Assembly (NCBI GenBank): GCA_016125505.1
Contig: WGLP01000009.1
Span: 62,001 to 126,000 of the forward strand
Length of the DNA stretch: 64,000 nt
Source: Gammaproteobacteria bacterium
GTDB lineage: Bacteria; Pseudomonadota; Gammaproteobacteria; UBA6429; Thiohalophilaceae
Reading direction: 5' to 3'
The position numbers and the translations under genes are program-made. The notes beneath the pieces were generated by a model, which worked only from the letters and a program-made list of their open reading frames with translations, made no database searches and was not told the DNA's origin. This document shows positions 1-7,660 of this stretch, in pieces. Position 1 is the first letter of the stretch, and each line of letters begins with the position of its first letter.

Positions 1-226
1 GATAATCACGCGTTTTTAACAACCCTTGAAGGTATTCTCGTTTATTAGCTATTTCGACCAGGGCATCAACTTCGGCAATCAAAGAAGCTCTAATTTGAGC
101 TGATTTCTTTTTGTCCTTCCACCATTCAGACAAAAATACAGAAGCACCAGTTACCACTGCTCCCACGACAGTGCCTGCAATTCCGAAAACTGCTGGCACA
201 ATCATGTTTGGATCAATTTCCTGCAT
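1..226 (-). CDS. Partial hypothetical protein with one N-terminal membrane helix (integron cassette ORF)
   Basis: I read this reading frame directly: an ATG at 226-224 opens a frame (MQEIDPNMIVPAVFGIAG...) that stays open for 75 codons to the left edge, so the 3' end is missing. Residues about 8-32 form one hydrophobic helix. A basic KDKKK stretch and a charged, helical segment follow, so a membrane-anchored protein with a cytoplasmic coiled or helical part is likely. I do not recognise the family. The start lies 16 bases after the crossover end of the attC site at 242-313, the spacing expected for the ORF of the next gene cassette. The frame runs in the same direction as the two cassette ORFs to its right. 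Confidence 0.6.
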   Translation of the reverse strand, partial: MQEIDPNMIVPAVFGIAGTVVGAVVTGASVFLSEWWKDKKKSAQIRASLIAEVDALVEIANKREYLQGLLKTRDY

Positions 227-241
227 TATTATACCTATGAC

Positions 242-313
242 GCATAACGTTAAAGCTCTGCAGCGCAAACGGAGCGCAGCGTAGTTTGTGTCAGAATGAG
301 CACCTTGTTAGGC
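242..313 (-). other. attC recombination site (integron gene cassette)
   Basis: Read on the minus strand, the site starts with GCCTAAC (313-307, matches the RYYYAAC core) and ends with GTTATGC (248-242), a GTTRRRY-like crossover core with one mismatch. Between them is an imperfect inverted repeat: GCTC/GAGC and CAAAC/GTTTG arms around a central loop. The stop codon TAA of the upstream ORF lies inside the first core, which is typical of cassettes. It is 72 nt long, within the usual range for attC. Confidence 0.75.
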
Positions 314-1000
314 CTTTTCAAGGGTTTTTCGAAGTGCATCAGCGATATCCCTTCGATTCATCGTAGTGTAAAAACCTTCTTTCTCTATAAGCTCGTAGTC
401 CATAGCACCACACCACTTGTTAATTCTTCCGTAACCGGGCGCTCTCGGTATCACGCCATCTTTACCCGGGGCAGTGTGCTTGGCCAGGTTCATACGAAAC
501 AACTCTGTCATACGGTAAACAGGCTCAATTCTCTCCCACGTCTCATCTATTGATGATCTGTATGTCGGATCGTCTTTGTAACGCGCTAGCTGCTTCTTCC
601 GAACTTCGATAGTTAAATTAATTGGGTCGTCATCAGACAAGCTGGCTATTTTCAGATCAACGCCTCCATTCTGAAATAGCTTATTAAATTGGAATTTTCT
701 ATCGCGCCACATGCGAAGCACTTCATACAAGCCATAAACCCACATCTGAGACATTGCTGATACGGCCAAAGCTGTTTCTGTAGGTGTGCGTTCAATTTCA
801 AACCATTCTTTCAGCAGAGCATATTCATATTCAGTCACAACCGAATCTACGACGCCTACGTTCATTGCTTGCATACCGAGATACAAGTCGTCTTCAAAGA
901 AGGGGAGCCATTTCATCCCCATAGTAATCACGCTGAAATCGAGATCGTTCCAGCTTATATACGGTGGGTCATAACCGTCAATTTCTTCAGGTTCGTCCAT
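308..1000 (-). CDS. Hypothetical protein, 230 aa (integron cassette ORF)
   Basis: The family is not recognised. The protein is acidic at the N-terminus (MDEPEEIDGYDPPY), rich in Trp, Met and Tyr, and has no signal peptide or membrane helix, so it is probably soluble and cytoplasmic. A helical middle part (about 50-115) contains MWVYGLYEVLRMWRDRKF. What identifies the gene is its setting: it starts 11 bases after the crossover end of one attC site (1011-1085), and its TAA stop falls inside the core of the next (242-313). It is therefore a complete single-gene cassette. Base composition is visibly more AT-rich than the genes beyond position 1,800, consistent with foreign origin. Expression probably depends on an external promoter. 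Confidence 0.75.
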   Translation of the reverse strand: MDEPEEIDGYDPPYISWNDLDFSVITMGMKWLPFFEDDLYLGMQAMNVGVVDSVVTEYEYALLKEWFEIERTPTETALAVSAMSQMWVYGLYEVLRMWRDRKFQFNKLFQNGGVDLKIASLSDDDPINLTIEVRKKQLARYKDDPTYRSSIDETWERIEPVYRMTELFRMNLAKHTAPGKDGVIPRAPGYGRINKWCGAMDYELIEKEGFYTTMNRRDIADALRKTLEKA

Positions 1001-1010
1001 GTTTTTATTG

Positions 1011-1085
1011 GTCTAACGTTAGAGTTGTGGGGGCGGATAAAGCGCGCAGCGCTTTAGACGGTCCCACATGAACGATTTGTTAGCC
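1011..1085 (-). other. attC recombination site (integron gene cassette)
   Basis: On the minus strand it begins GGCTAAC (1085-1079) and ends GTTAGAC (1017-1011), the latter an exact GTTRRRY crossover core. Inside are two nested complementary arms, TGTGGG/CCCACA and AAAGCGC/GCGCTTT, giving the hairpin shape needed for single-strand recombination. The TAA stop of the preceding ORF (1082-1080) lies in the first core. It is 75 nt long. Together with the site at 242-313 it delimits a complete cassette. Confidence 0.8.
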
Positions 1086-1634
1086 ACTTCGCTTGGCATC
1101 GCTATTGCCGCCATCATATAGAGCTGGCTTAATTTTTCTAAGATAATTTTCAAGCTCTTTCACGATTTGCACCCACTTTTCAGATAGCGCTTTCATACTA
1201 TTGGCCGAATCAGTCAACCTTTTCATGTCTATCGTAAATATCTCTTTTATGTGGTCTTCTGATTTTGCATATTTACCGATATGAATTTTTTCATTATCAC
1301 AGCCTTCAATCCAACCATGAACACAAATATCTCTTATTTTTGATACTTTTAAGGTTTTGTCTTTCAAATTTTGGATATGACAAAAATTCATGTTTAGATA
1401 ACTAAATTCACTATGGCACTTTTCTAGGAACTTTAATTTATCCGATAGCATTCTGGGCTTTTTCTTGCGTATTTCTTTGCCACCCAAATAGGAGTATATA
1501 ATATGGACACTTTGATCAATGTTTCTCTCAATAGGTGACCACATAAGCGTAATTAGGCCAATAGTTGCAAGCCAAGGCATAAGTGCCTCGTCTTCAATAT
1601 TCAATTCCACTTCCACTTCGGTTTTTTCTTTCAT
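1080..1634 (-). CDS. Hypothetical protein, about 184 aa (integron cassette ORF)
   Basis: The frame is open from 1853, but its first 73 codons overlap the end of the deoxyhypusine-synthase-like gene and cross a likely cassette boundary. I therefore place the start at the ATG at 1634 (MKEKTEVEVELNIEDEALMP), seven bases after GTTAGCC, an attC/attI-type crossover core. The protein has one hydrophobic stretch (MPWLATIGLITLMW) near the N-terminus. A Lys- and Cys-containing helical C-terminal part follows (KCHSEFSYLNMNFCHIQNLKDK, with ICVHGWIEG further on). The family is not recognised; the arrangement of short motifs vaguely recalls HEPN/abortive-infection-type helical proteins, but I cannot support that. 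The stop lies inside attC 1011-1085. Confidence 0.65.
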   Translation of the reverse strand: MKEKTEVEVELNIEDEALMPWLATIGLITLMWSPIERNIDQSVHIIYSYLGGKEIRKKKPRMLSDKLKFLEKCHSEFSYLNMNFCHIQNLKDKTLKVSKIRDICVHGWIEGCDNEKIHIGKYAKSEDHIKEIFTIDMKRLTDSANSMKALSEKWVQIVKELENYLRKIKPALYDGGNSDAKRSG

Positions 1635-1640
1635 TCTGGT

Positions 1641-1675
1641 GGCTAACAGTGATTTAGACTGCTGCAGTCTAAATC
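1641..1675 (-). repeat. Crossover core plus perfect 12-bp inverted repeat at the cassette-array boundary
   Basis: Plus strand 1651-1675 reads GATTTAGACTGC, a single T, then GCAGTCTAAATC: a perfect 12+12 palindrome. Three bases to its left is GGCTAAC (1641-1647), which on the minus strand is the crossover core GTTAGCC. No T-run follows the hairpin on either strand, so a simple terminator is not obvious. It sits between the end of the deoxyhypusine-synthase-like gene and the first cassette ORF. It may be a secondary integration target, an attI-like element or a factor-dependent terminator. Confidence 0.5.
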
Positions 1676-1801
1676 CCGAAATAGACTGAAGCGGTATAAC
1701 TCCGTGATAGTCTGATACATTCGGTAACTCTGTAGATAGTAGCCACGATCCCCGCCCCCTACAACCCAATTCCAGTATTTCGGAATATGTCGATATCAGG
1801 G

Positions 1802-2826
1802 TCAGCAAAGTTCCTTTATCAGCGCCTCCGCCGCCTGTGGCTGGCGCTGGCATTCCAGCAGCGCGCTGAGCAGCAGCGGCACGACGATGGTGGCGTCGGA
1901 TTCGATCACGAACATCGGAGTATCGCGCTCAAGTTTGTCCCAGGTGATCTTTTCATTGGGCGTGGCCCCCGAGTAGGAACCGTAGGACGTGGTCGAGTCG
2001 GAGACCTGGCAGAAGTAGGTCCAGGGTTTGACCTGCTGCCCGAGGTCGTACTTGATCGCACGACGCAGATGGGAAAGTCACCGGCGATGCCGCCGCCGAT
2101 CTGAAAAAATCCCACCCCGCTGCCCTGCGCCAGGCGCGGATACTGATCATAGAAATCGACCATGTATTCGATACCTGACCTGGCTATCGCGGCGCTGAAT
2201 TTTCCCTGGCGGACATAGGCGGCAAAGATATTGCCGAAGGTCGAGTCCTCGTAGCCGGGGACGAGCAGGGGCAGTTGCTGCTGCGCCGCGGCGAGCAGCC
2301 AGCACTCGTCAGGCGATCCCTGGTATTGCTCCGGTGTGAGCTGCCGGATCAGCGCGTAAAAATACTCGTGCCAGTAGTGACGCGCGCCCGCGCGGTCGGC
2401 GGCCTGCCACATCGGCACGATGATCCGCTCCACGCCGCGAAAGGCCTCGTCCTCGGGGATGCTGGTGTCGGTGACCCGGCGCATGCGCTGCGCCAGGATC
2501 TGCTGGTCATCGTCTTTGCGCAAATACCGGTAATCCGGAAAGTCCCTGAAGCGGTCATGCGCGATCAGGCGAAACAGCGACTCCTCCAGGTTGGCGCCGG
2601 TAACGGACAGGCCGTGGATCAGGCCGGCGCGAATCGCCGGCGCCAGGGTGATACCCAGTTGCGCGGTGGACATGGCGCCGGCGATGGCCCAGAACATCCT
2701 GCCGCCACTTTCGATATGCCGCCAGTACGCGAGCATGGCATCGCGCAGCGCCCGTGCATTGAAGTTGTGATAGTGCCGCAGGATAAACTCAAGCTGTGGC
2801 AAGGCGGCGTTATCTTGTGCTGTCAT
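1802..2826 (-). pseudogene. Deoxyhypusine-synthase-like protein, one-base frameshift near 2,060
   Basis: The deoxyhypusine synthase family uses NAD and spermidine to transfer an aminobutyl group; bacterial members may instead act on polyamines (homospermidine-type reactions). Family signs are SGGRMFWAIAGAMSTAQLG near the N-terminus, VTGANLEESLF (about 75-85) and IGGGIAGDFPIC (about 245-255). After that, the frame must shift by one base at about 2059-2064 to continue with WTYFCQVSDSTTSYGSYSG and PNEKITWDKLERD, which holds the expected active-site Lys, and to end at TGA 1804-1802. Read through, the protein would be about 341 residues, near the usual length. Either the gene has decayed at the cassette-array boundary, or this is a sequencing error: everything else is intact. 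Without the shift, translation ends in a nonsense Arg/Pro/Ser-rich tail at 1906. Confidence 0.8.
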
Positions 2827-2846
2827 CGTCTGAGTCTAGCGTTTAT

Positions 2847-4160
2847 CTAGAAATGCTGCTGCAGATACAGCGTGGTGTAATTACTCCCGCCCTTGATGCG
2901 GCCGAACTGGGAGCCGCTCTCGAAGATCCCGGAGCGGTGGTGAATGCTGTAACCGAACCAGGTGTTGCGCAGGGTGTTGCTGTTGAAGATATCGCCGATA
3001 TTGAGATCGACGCTGAAGTCCAGATAATTGAGCACTTTACTCGGCCGGTAGCCCTTGGCCTCCAGTTCGGTGCGTTCGACATAATTAATTTGACTGGAAT
3101 ATGACAGGCCCTCGGCGAGACCCAGGCGCCAGCGCAACGGCCCCTTGAAGGTGTAATAGCCTTTCATCGCAATGACATATTCGTAAAAACTCTCCTGCAC
3201 TTGCGAGTGATGGTGATACACCAGCCCCGGCGTCAGGTAGACATCGATGGGCAGGCCGAATAATGCATCGGTCACGGGATAGCCGTAAAACAGCGAGGTC
3301 AGTTTGTTGTGATAAGGGTCATCCACCTTGTGACCGCCGAGGATCTCGCCGATATTGGACGGCGTGGCCTCGCCGGTGGCGATACGCAGATACGCGTTGC
3401 TGCGCAGCGCACGCCCGGGCGGGCTATCCGGCTTGTTGAAGAAGGCGATACCAGCGTAGGCATCCCAGGTGGAGCCGCGTTTCACAAAGCTGCTCTTGTG
3501 CGCGTTGTCATCGAGGAGGGTGCCGCCGACGCGGCCGATGACATACAGGTTGCTGACCAGGTGATAGCGGCCTTCGATATGCGCGTGTAGCTCCGCCCCG
3601 CCCGCGATGTATTCCTGATCGAAGCCGTAGTACTTGGTGTTGAAATCCGCGGTCTTGATGCGCAGCCCGAGATACGGATACAAGGTGGCGCGGCGATCGC
3701 CCATGACGGTATCGAAACCGACGTCGGTATAAAACCGGCCATAGCCATCGCCCATGACCTCCGTGCGCAGGTCCCAGTCCCCCAGGCGATAGCGCAGTTG
3801 GAAGCCGCTATCCCAGGCATCGCCGCGGACCTCGTTCTGAATATCGGCGGGGATATCGAACCAGCGGTAACGCAACAGGGCATTCACCTTGAGCTCTTGT
3901 GTGTTGTAAAGCTTGATGCCGCCTTCCAGACCGCGGATGTAGAGATGCTTGTCGTCGTAGAACATCAGGGGCACGACATCGGTGACGCTGCGATCGCCGC
4001 TGGCGGTATAAAACGGGATCTCCGCATAACGCAGGCCGATGCCGATGCCCCAGGTCTGTTCGGTGTATTCGCGTTTGGAGTCTTCCTCGGCGCAGACGGA
4101 TGCAGGCAAGCCGGTCAGACAGGCCAGCAGGACACAAAGCAATGTACGTGAATGAAACAT
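2847..4160 (-). CDS. MipA/OmpV-family outer-membrane protein
   Basis: MipA/OmpV proteins are outer-membrane beta-barrels; E. coli MipA binds the murein hydrolase MltA, and other members act as porins. A signal peptide is clear (MFHSRTLLCVLLACLTGLPA, cleavage after VCA). The mature part starts with the family-typical WGIGIGLRYAEIPFY (about 37-51) and the VVPLMFYDDKHLYIRGLEGG stretch. Many alternating aromatic/polar strands follow, and the C-terminal residue is Phe (LYLQQHF), the usual barrel-assembly signal. At 437 aa it is longer than classic MipA (about 250), with an extended barrel from about 230 on. No good ribosome-binding site is visible upstream. It lies 20 bases upstream of the deoxyhypusine-synthase-like gene in the same direction and may be cotranscribed. 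Confidence 0.8.
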   Translation of the reverse strand: MFHSRTLLCVLLACLTGLPASVCAEEDSKREYTEQTWGIGIGLRYAEIPFYTASGDRSVTDVVPLMFYDDKHLYIRGLEGGIKLYNTQELKVNALLRYRWFDIPADIQNEVRGDAWDSGFQLRYRLGDWDLRTEVMGDGYGRFYTDVGFDTVMGDRRATLYPYLGLRIKTADFNTKYYGFDQEYIAGGAELHAHIEGRYHLVSNLYVIGRVGGTLLDDNAHKSSFVKRGSTWDAYAGIAFFNKPDSPPGRALRSNAYLRIATGEATPSNIGEILGGHKVDDPYHNKLTSLFYGYPVTDALFGLPIDVYLTPGLVYHHHSQVQESFYEYVIAMKGYYTFKGPLRWRLGLAEGLSYSSQINYVERTELEAKGYRPSKVLNYLDFSVDLNIGDIFNSNTLRNTWFGYSIHHRSGIFESGSQFGRIKGGSNYTTLYLQQHF

Positions 4161-4233
4161 GGAGGAGATCTTTTGCGGTATCCCTGACAGCAGAATACCA
4201 GATATCTAGAGCGGCGTATTTGGAGAGGTACGG

Positions 4234-4632
4234 TTATCGGTTTGGTTGCCATTCTTCGTGGAAGGTCACTCCTTCTTCATCCTGTAACCAGGCAACATCA
4301 TGCGAACACCAGATATGCGCCTCCGGCCGCGACCCGGGGTCTTCATTGAGCGTCGCCACCCGAACAATCATGTGCGGCTGCGCCGGACGCTCCGCCACCA
4401 CATGGGAACCGCAAACCGAGCAGAAATACCTGAATTTGCCGGGTGAAGACTCAAATGCAGTTAACTTGTCATCTCCTTTTGTCCACCTGAAATGTTCGCG
4501 CATAACACCAGCGCTTGACGCAAATGGGGCAGCATGTGCCTTCCGGCAAGTCTGACAGTGACAGTGGATAATCGGCATATCCAGTTGATCGACCTCGTAC
4601 TCGACAGCCTTACACAAACAACTTCCCTTCAT
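4234..4632 (-). CDS. GFA-family (Mss4-like fold) zinc protein
   Basis: This 132-residue protein belongs to the family of glutathione-dependent formaldehyde-activating enzyme (GFA/CENP-V), small beta-folds with structural zinc. The Cys pattern is complete: GSCLC at 3-7, HCHCQTCRKAH at about 23-33 and FCSVCGS at about 70-76. Most members are not proven formaldehyde enzymes, so the reaction is unknown; binding of glutathione or another thiol adduct is only a family-based possibility. It is a stand-alone minus-strand gene between the MipA-like gene and a hypothetical gene. No signal peptide is seen, so it is cytoplasmic. Confidence 0.85.
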   Translation of the reverse strand: MKGSCLCKAVEYEVDQLDMPIIHCHCQTCRKAHAAPFASSAGVMREHFRWTKGDDKLTAFESSPGKFRYFCSVCGSHVVAERPAQPHMIVRVATLNEDPGSRPEAHIWCSHDVAWLQDEEGVTFHEEWQPNR

Positions 4633-4677
4633 TCGGTGCCCTCATTGTTTTTGTCCAACGGCAACTGATTACTCCGT

Positions 4678-5169
4678 TTATTTATCATATTTAACCCAGT
4701 GATTCACGTATGCTCTCATGGCGACGTCCGCATCAACCATATCTTCTCCGGCTTCGAAGACCATAAACCGCAGAAAATCGATAATCGCCTTCTTCTGTTC
4801 GTGGGATAAAATAGCTTCATCATCGCCAAAGGCCTTCATCCCCCTATCCAGTGCATATATCGCCGAATCAATCGCTGCAGAATCGGTTTTGTCATAATTC
4901 ATCACGGCAAATAACATATATGCCGGCAAGAGATAGCGCATGCCTTCCGCGTCCACAAAGCAGAGGGCGCTATGAAATGTACTTATTGCATTTACAGGGA
5001 TCTCACCCCAATTTTTCCATGTCACACGATCTTTTTTTCTCGCTTCGGAAATGAATTCCTGACTCTCGTAATTATCAATTGCCTCAGCTTCGTAAAGACC
5101 AACGCCATTCCCGAGCAAAACTTTTCCGAAGGCGCTTATGATTGTATTTTCTATCTCCGTTCTGTTCAT
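4678..5169 (-). CDS. Hypothetical protein, 163 aa (possibly DUF6714-like)
   Basis: A soluble, acidic 163-residue protein. Its features are an N-terminal helix (MNRTEIENTIISAFGKVL), a central segment reading STFHSALCFVDAEGMRYLLPAYMLFAV (in two runs: STFHSALCFVDAEGMRYL then LPAYMLFAV) and a helical C-terminal half. The phrase 'the protein sees its food/data page and is rendered into Y-L-L-P-A' is typical of the small DUF6714 immunity-like family as I remember it, but this is recognition from memory only. No operon partner is evident: flanking genes are separated by 45 and more than 100 bases. Composition is more AT-rich than its neighbours, hinting at acquisition. Confidence 0.6.
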   Translation of the reverse strand: MNRTEIENTIISAFGKVLLGNGVGLYEAEAIDNYESQEFISEARKKDRVTWKNWGEIPVNAISTFHSALCFVDAEGMRYLLPAYMLFAVMNYDKTDSAAIDSAIYALDRGMKAFGDDEAILSHEQKKAIIDFLRFMVFEAGEDMVDADVAMRAYVNHWVKYDK

Positions 5170-5262
5170 TTTGTTTTAAATGGTTGATTAGCTTTATCTG
5201 AATAAATGACAAACAAATAACGTAATTTTTGATCATGATAGTTTTTAGTATTCTTTTAAAGA

Positions 5263-5288
5263 GTCGGGCATTTAGCCCGACCGTTTTT
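5263..5288. terminator. Rho-independent terminator hairpin
   Basis: GTCGGGC (5263-5269), loop ATTTA, GCCCGAC (5275-5281), then CG and five T on the plus strand. On the minus strand the hairpin is followed by TCTTTAAAAG. It sits downstream of the cupin gene (minus strand, ends 5305) and most likely terminates that operon; the better T-run is on the other strand, so it may work both ways. Confidence 0.65.
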
Positions 5289-5304
5289 GTTACCAAGTCT
5301 GGGC

Positions 5305-5646
5305 TTACGCTTTCACGATATCGACCGAGATCTCCACCGCGGGCACGGTGCCTCTGTTCTCCAGCCAGTGTAAGGTGTTCTTGTCCTCGGGCCAGCCCAG
5401 TCCCGGGCCGTAGTCCGTCGCGACACCATCTCGATGATCCGTGATCGTCCCTTGCAGTATGTAGACGATGCCCGGCCGGTCTTTATGATCGTGGATCGGG
5501 CCGAACACACCGCCAGGCTCGATGGTCACTATCCGCATTCGAAGTACACGCCCTGCCATGCCCTCGATCTCCGGACCGAGGTCAACCGTTCCCAGTAACT
5601 TCACTGCAACACCTTTGGTCTCAGGCGCCACCTGTTTGCTGCTCAT
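5305..5646 (-). CDS. Small cupin-domain protein
   Basis: A single-domain cupin of 113 residues. Motif 1 is seen as GGVFGPIHDHKDRPGIVYILQG (G...HxH...E-like position replaced; two His at about 62 and 64), and motif 2 as GLGWPEDKNTLHWLENRG with one His. These His residues could bind a metal, but the usual Glu is absent. A longer frame starts at 5817, but the ATG at 5646 is preceded by AAAGGAGAAC, a strong ribosome-binding site, and cupin homology begins only after it. The function is unknown; many such proteins are small-molecule binders or isomerases. It follows the SDR gene by 76 bases and probably shares its transcript. Confidence 0.75.
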   Translation of the reverse strand: MSSKQVAPETKGVAVKLLGTVDLGPEIEGMAGRVLRMRIVTIEPGGVFGPIHDHKDRPGIVYILQGTITDHRDGVATDYGPGLGWPEDKNTLHWLENRGTVPAVEISVDIVKA

Positions 5647-5722
5647 CGTGTTCTCCTTTGTGTGTATTGCGATGGACTGACCGTGCCGTAAAACATTCAC
5701 CGGCGATTCGGCTTGCTCCAGC

Positions 5723-6637
5723 CTACGTGCGCAGACAGGCCGCGATACCTTCTTTATATAGTGTCGGCTTGAGTCCGTAGGCGGATTCGATCTTGCTGCT
5801 GTCAAAGCGATAATCATAGTCGAACTGGTACATCATCTCCGCGTTTTCCCGCAGCACCGGGATAAAGAGTTCGGCCAGCTTCATCATCCAGCGCGGCATG
5901 ACCTGTAACTTGTCCGGCCGTGCCGCCAGTTCGCAGGCCAGACGCGCGAAGTCCGCGCCGGTAAACGGTTCCTTGCTGGTGGGCACGTGCCAGGTTTGTC
6001 CGTAGGCCTCTTTCGATCTGCCCAATACCGCCAGCGCCTTGCCGGCATCCGGCGTATAGGTAAAGGTATGGATCTTATCGGCCCGGCCCAGCCACTGCGG
6101 TGATTTGCCCGCCTTGAGGCGTTGAAAGATCGTGACATAGGGAAAGCTCTGCACGGCATCGGGGCCATAGAAATCCGCCGAGCGCGCGATCATGGCCTGC
6201 ACGTTGCCGGCGCGCATTTCGTCGAGCAGCATGCCGGCGATCCTGGCGCGCACCTCGCCCTTTTTACTGGTGGGATGGAACGGCGTCGCTTCCGTCATCA
6301 CGCCGTCCACGCGGCCGTAGGCATAGACATTGTCGAAAAACACGAGGCGCGCGCTGTGTTGTTTGCAGGCGTCGATGACATTGCGCATGACGCGCGGCCA
6401 GTGTTCCTGCCAGACCGAAAGCTTGTACGGCAAACCTGCGACGAGATACACCACCTCGCTGCCGGCCACCGCATTGGCGACGGCCTGCACATCCAATAGA
6501 TCGGCCGCCACCGTTGCATCGCCCGGATTGACCTTGCGCGGATGGCGGCTCACCTGACGGATGTCCGGGGTGAACGCCACCAGCGCCCTGGATAACTCGC
6601 GACCGATCGTGCCGTTGGCACCGAGGATGGTATGCAT
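5723..6637 (-). CDS. NAD(P)-dependent epimerase/dehydratase (extended/atypical SDR)
   Basis: Rossmann-fold enzyme of 304 residues. The nucleotide-binding loop ILGANGTIGREL is at 4-15, followed by VYLVAGLPYK (about 66-75) and FFDNVYAYGR, where Tyr of the usual YxxxK is not followed by Lys: the expected active-site Lys is not at the standard place. IARSADFYGP (about 150-160) and HTFTYTPDAGKAL (about 188-200) are typical of sugar-nucleotide-type epimerases. The substrate is unknown. It lies 20 bases downstream of the membrane-protein gene at 6657-7553 and upstream of the cupin gene, so the three probably form an operon. Confidence 0.8.
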   Translation of the reverse strand: MHTILGANGTIGRELSRALVAFTPDIRQVSRHPRKVNPGDATVAADLLDVQAVANAVAGSEVVYLVAGLPYKLSVWQEHWPRVMRNVIDACKQHSARLVFFDNVYAYGRVDGVMTEATPFHPTSKKGEVRARIAGMLLDEMRAGNVQAMIARSADFYGPDAVQSFPYVTIFQRLKAGKSPQWLGRADKIHTFTYTPDAGKALAVLGRSKEAYGQTWHVPTSKEPFTGADFARLACELAARPDKLQVMPRWMMKLAELFIPVLRENAEMMYQFDYDYRFDSSKIESAYGLKPTLYKEGIAACLRT

Positions 6638-6656
6638 GATTTATGATGTCCTTCTG

Positions 6657-7553
6657 TTAATAGCCGTGTTTCACCAGCGCGCTGGCGATGTAAGCCTCTT
6701 CGACCTTTGAGCGCACAAACCTGGCGTGCAGCCTGGCCTGCGTATCTTCGTCGTACTCTAACGGTTCCTCGATACCGCCCGCCGTTTCCGTGGGTTGCGC
6801 ACAGGCCGCGCAAAAGGCTTGCCATTCCTCCTGGATTTGATCGATGGAGACGGTGGCGAAGGGATGCATGAGCAGCGTGCCCGCGCCTAACTGCCGATCG
6901 ATTTGCAGGTCGATAAACAGCTTATTGTGCCTGGCCAGGTAGGGGTCGGCGGCGAGTTTGCTGTCCGCGTCGAGCGGATCCAGTTCAAGCAACTCGCGGA
7001 GTTTGCCGAGCGTATCCGCGCCAAGATAGGCGCGATAGGATCGGTTGCGGTAGGCGTGCAATTTCGTGGTCTCCAGGGCGTTGCGGAACGGCAGTAATAT
7101 ATTGCGAATATTGGAGGCGGCGCTGTGCATACCGGCATTGAAGGTCGCGTGTTCCGTTGCATAGATATCGAAGAACGCCGTTAACGCAATCAGCGTTTGA
7201 TCCAGAAACATCGGCGCGTGTTGTTCGGTTTCCTTATTGGTTAACAACGTCAGGAAGGAGCGATAGTTCCGGATGACGTCATTGATTGAAGCCGCAAGCC
7301 GGTCTCTGGCGTTAAGCCGCGCCGTCGCCCATTCCTTGTCGGCACGCCATTCGACAAATTGCGCAACGATCGGGCCTATCGCCGCGGAGGTCAGAAAGAA
7401 TCCCAGGAATATCAGGTAACCGTTGAACCAGAAATCGCTGGTAAACAGCGCACCGTCTGTCCCCTTCACGCCGGGCACGAAATGGTATCCGAAGAAAAGC
7501 GCCACCGGGATAACGACAAGAATAACGATTCCCGCAGTTACAATGTTTTTCAT
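6657..7553 (-). CDS. Hypothetical membrane protein with two N-terminal helices
   Basis: 298 residues. Helix 1 is at about 5-25 (VTAGIVILVVIPVALFFGYH) and helix 2 at about 44-65 (FWFNGYLIFLGFFLTSAAIG). A long, mostly helical, charged cytoplasmic part follows to the C-terminus. No known domain is recognised. The architecture, two helices plus a soluble helical domain, resembles small sensor or effector membrane proteins, but nothing more can be said. GGAA five bases before ATG is a weak ribosome-binding site. It is the first gene of a probable operon with the SDR and cupin genes. Confidence 0.7.
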   Translation of the reverse strand: MKNIVTAGIVILVVIPVALFFGYHFVPGVKGTDGALFTSDFWFNGYLIFLGFFLTSAAIGPIVAQFVEWRADKEWATARLNARDRLAASINDVIRNYRSFLTLLTNKETEQHAPMFLDQTLIALTAFFDIYATEHATFNAGMHSAASNIRNILLPFRNALETTKLHAYRNRSYRAYLGADTLGKLRELLELDPLDADSKLAADPYLARHNKLFIDLQIDRQLGAGTLLMHPFATVSIDQIQEEWQAFCAACAQPTETAGGIEEPLEYDEDTQARLHARFVRSKVEEAYIASALVKHGY

Positions 7554-7660
7554 ATTGATTCCAGGAATGCGCGGCCCGATTTAAAAACCGGAAAATATAC
7601 TGTTAGTATTACGATATTAGCGACGATAATCCGGCCCGACAACTAAAATTGCACGGACAT

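Noticed and set aside
1635-1853. N-terminal extension of the first cassette ORF (start at 1853)
   Set aside because: The extension overlaps the end of the deoxyhypusine-synthase-like frame, reads Gly/Ala/Pro-rich nonsense (MPAPATGGGGADKG), and crosses the cassette boundary. The ATG at 1634 is the better start.
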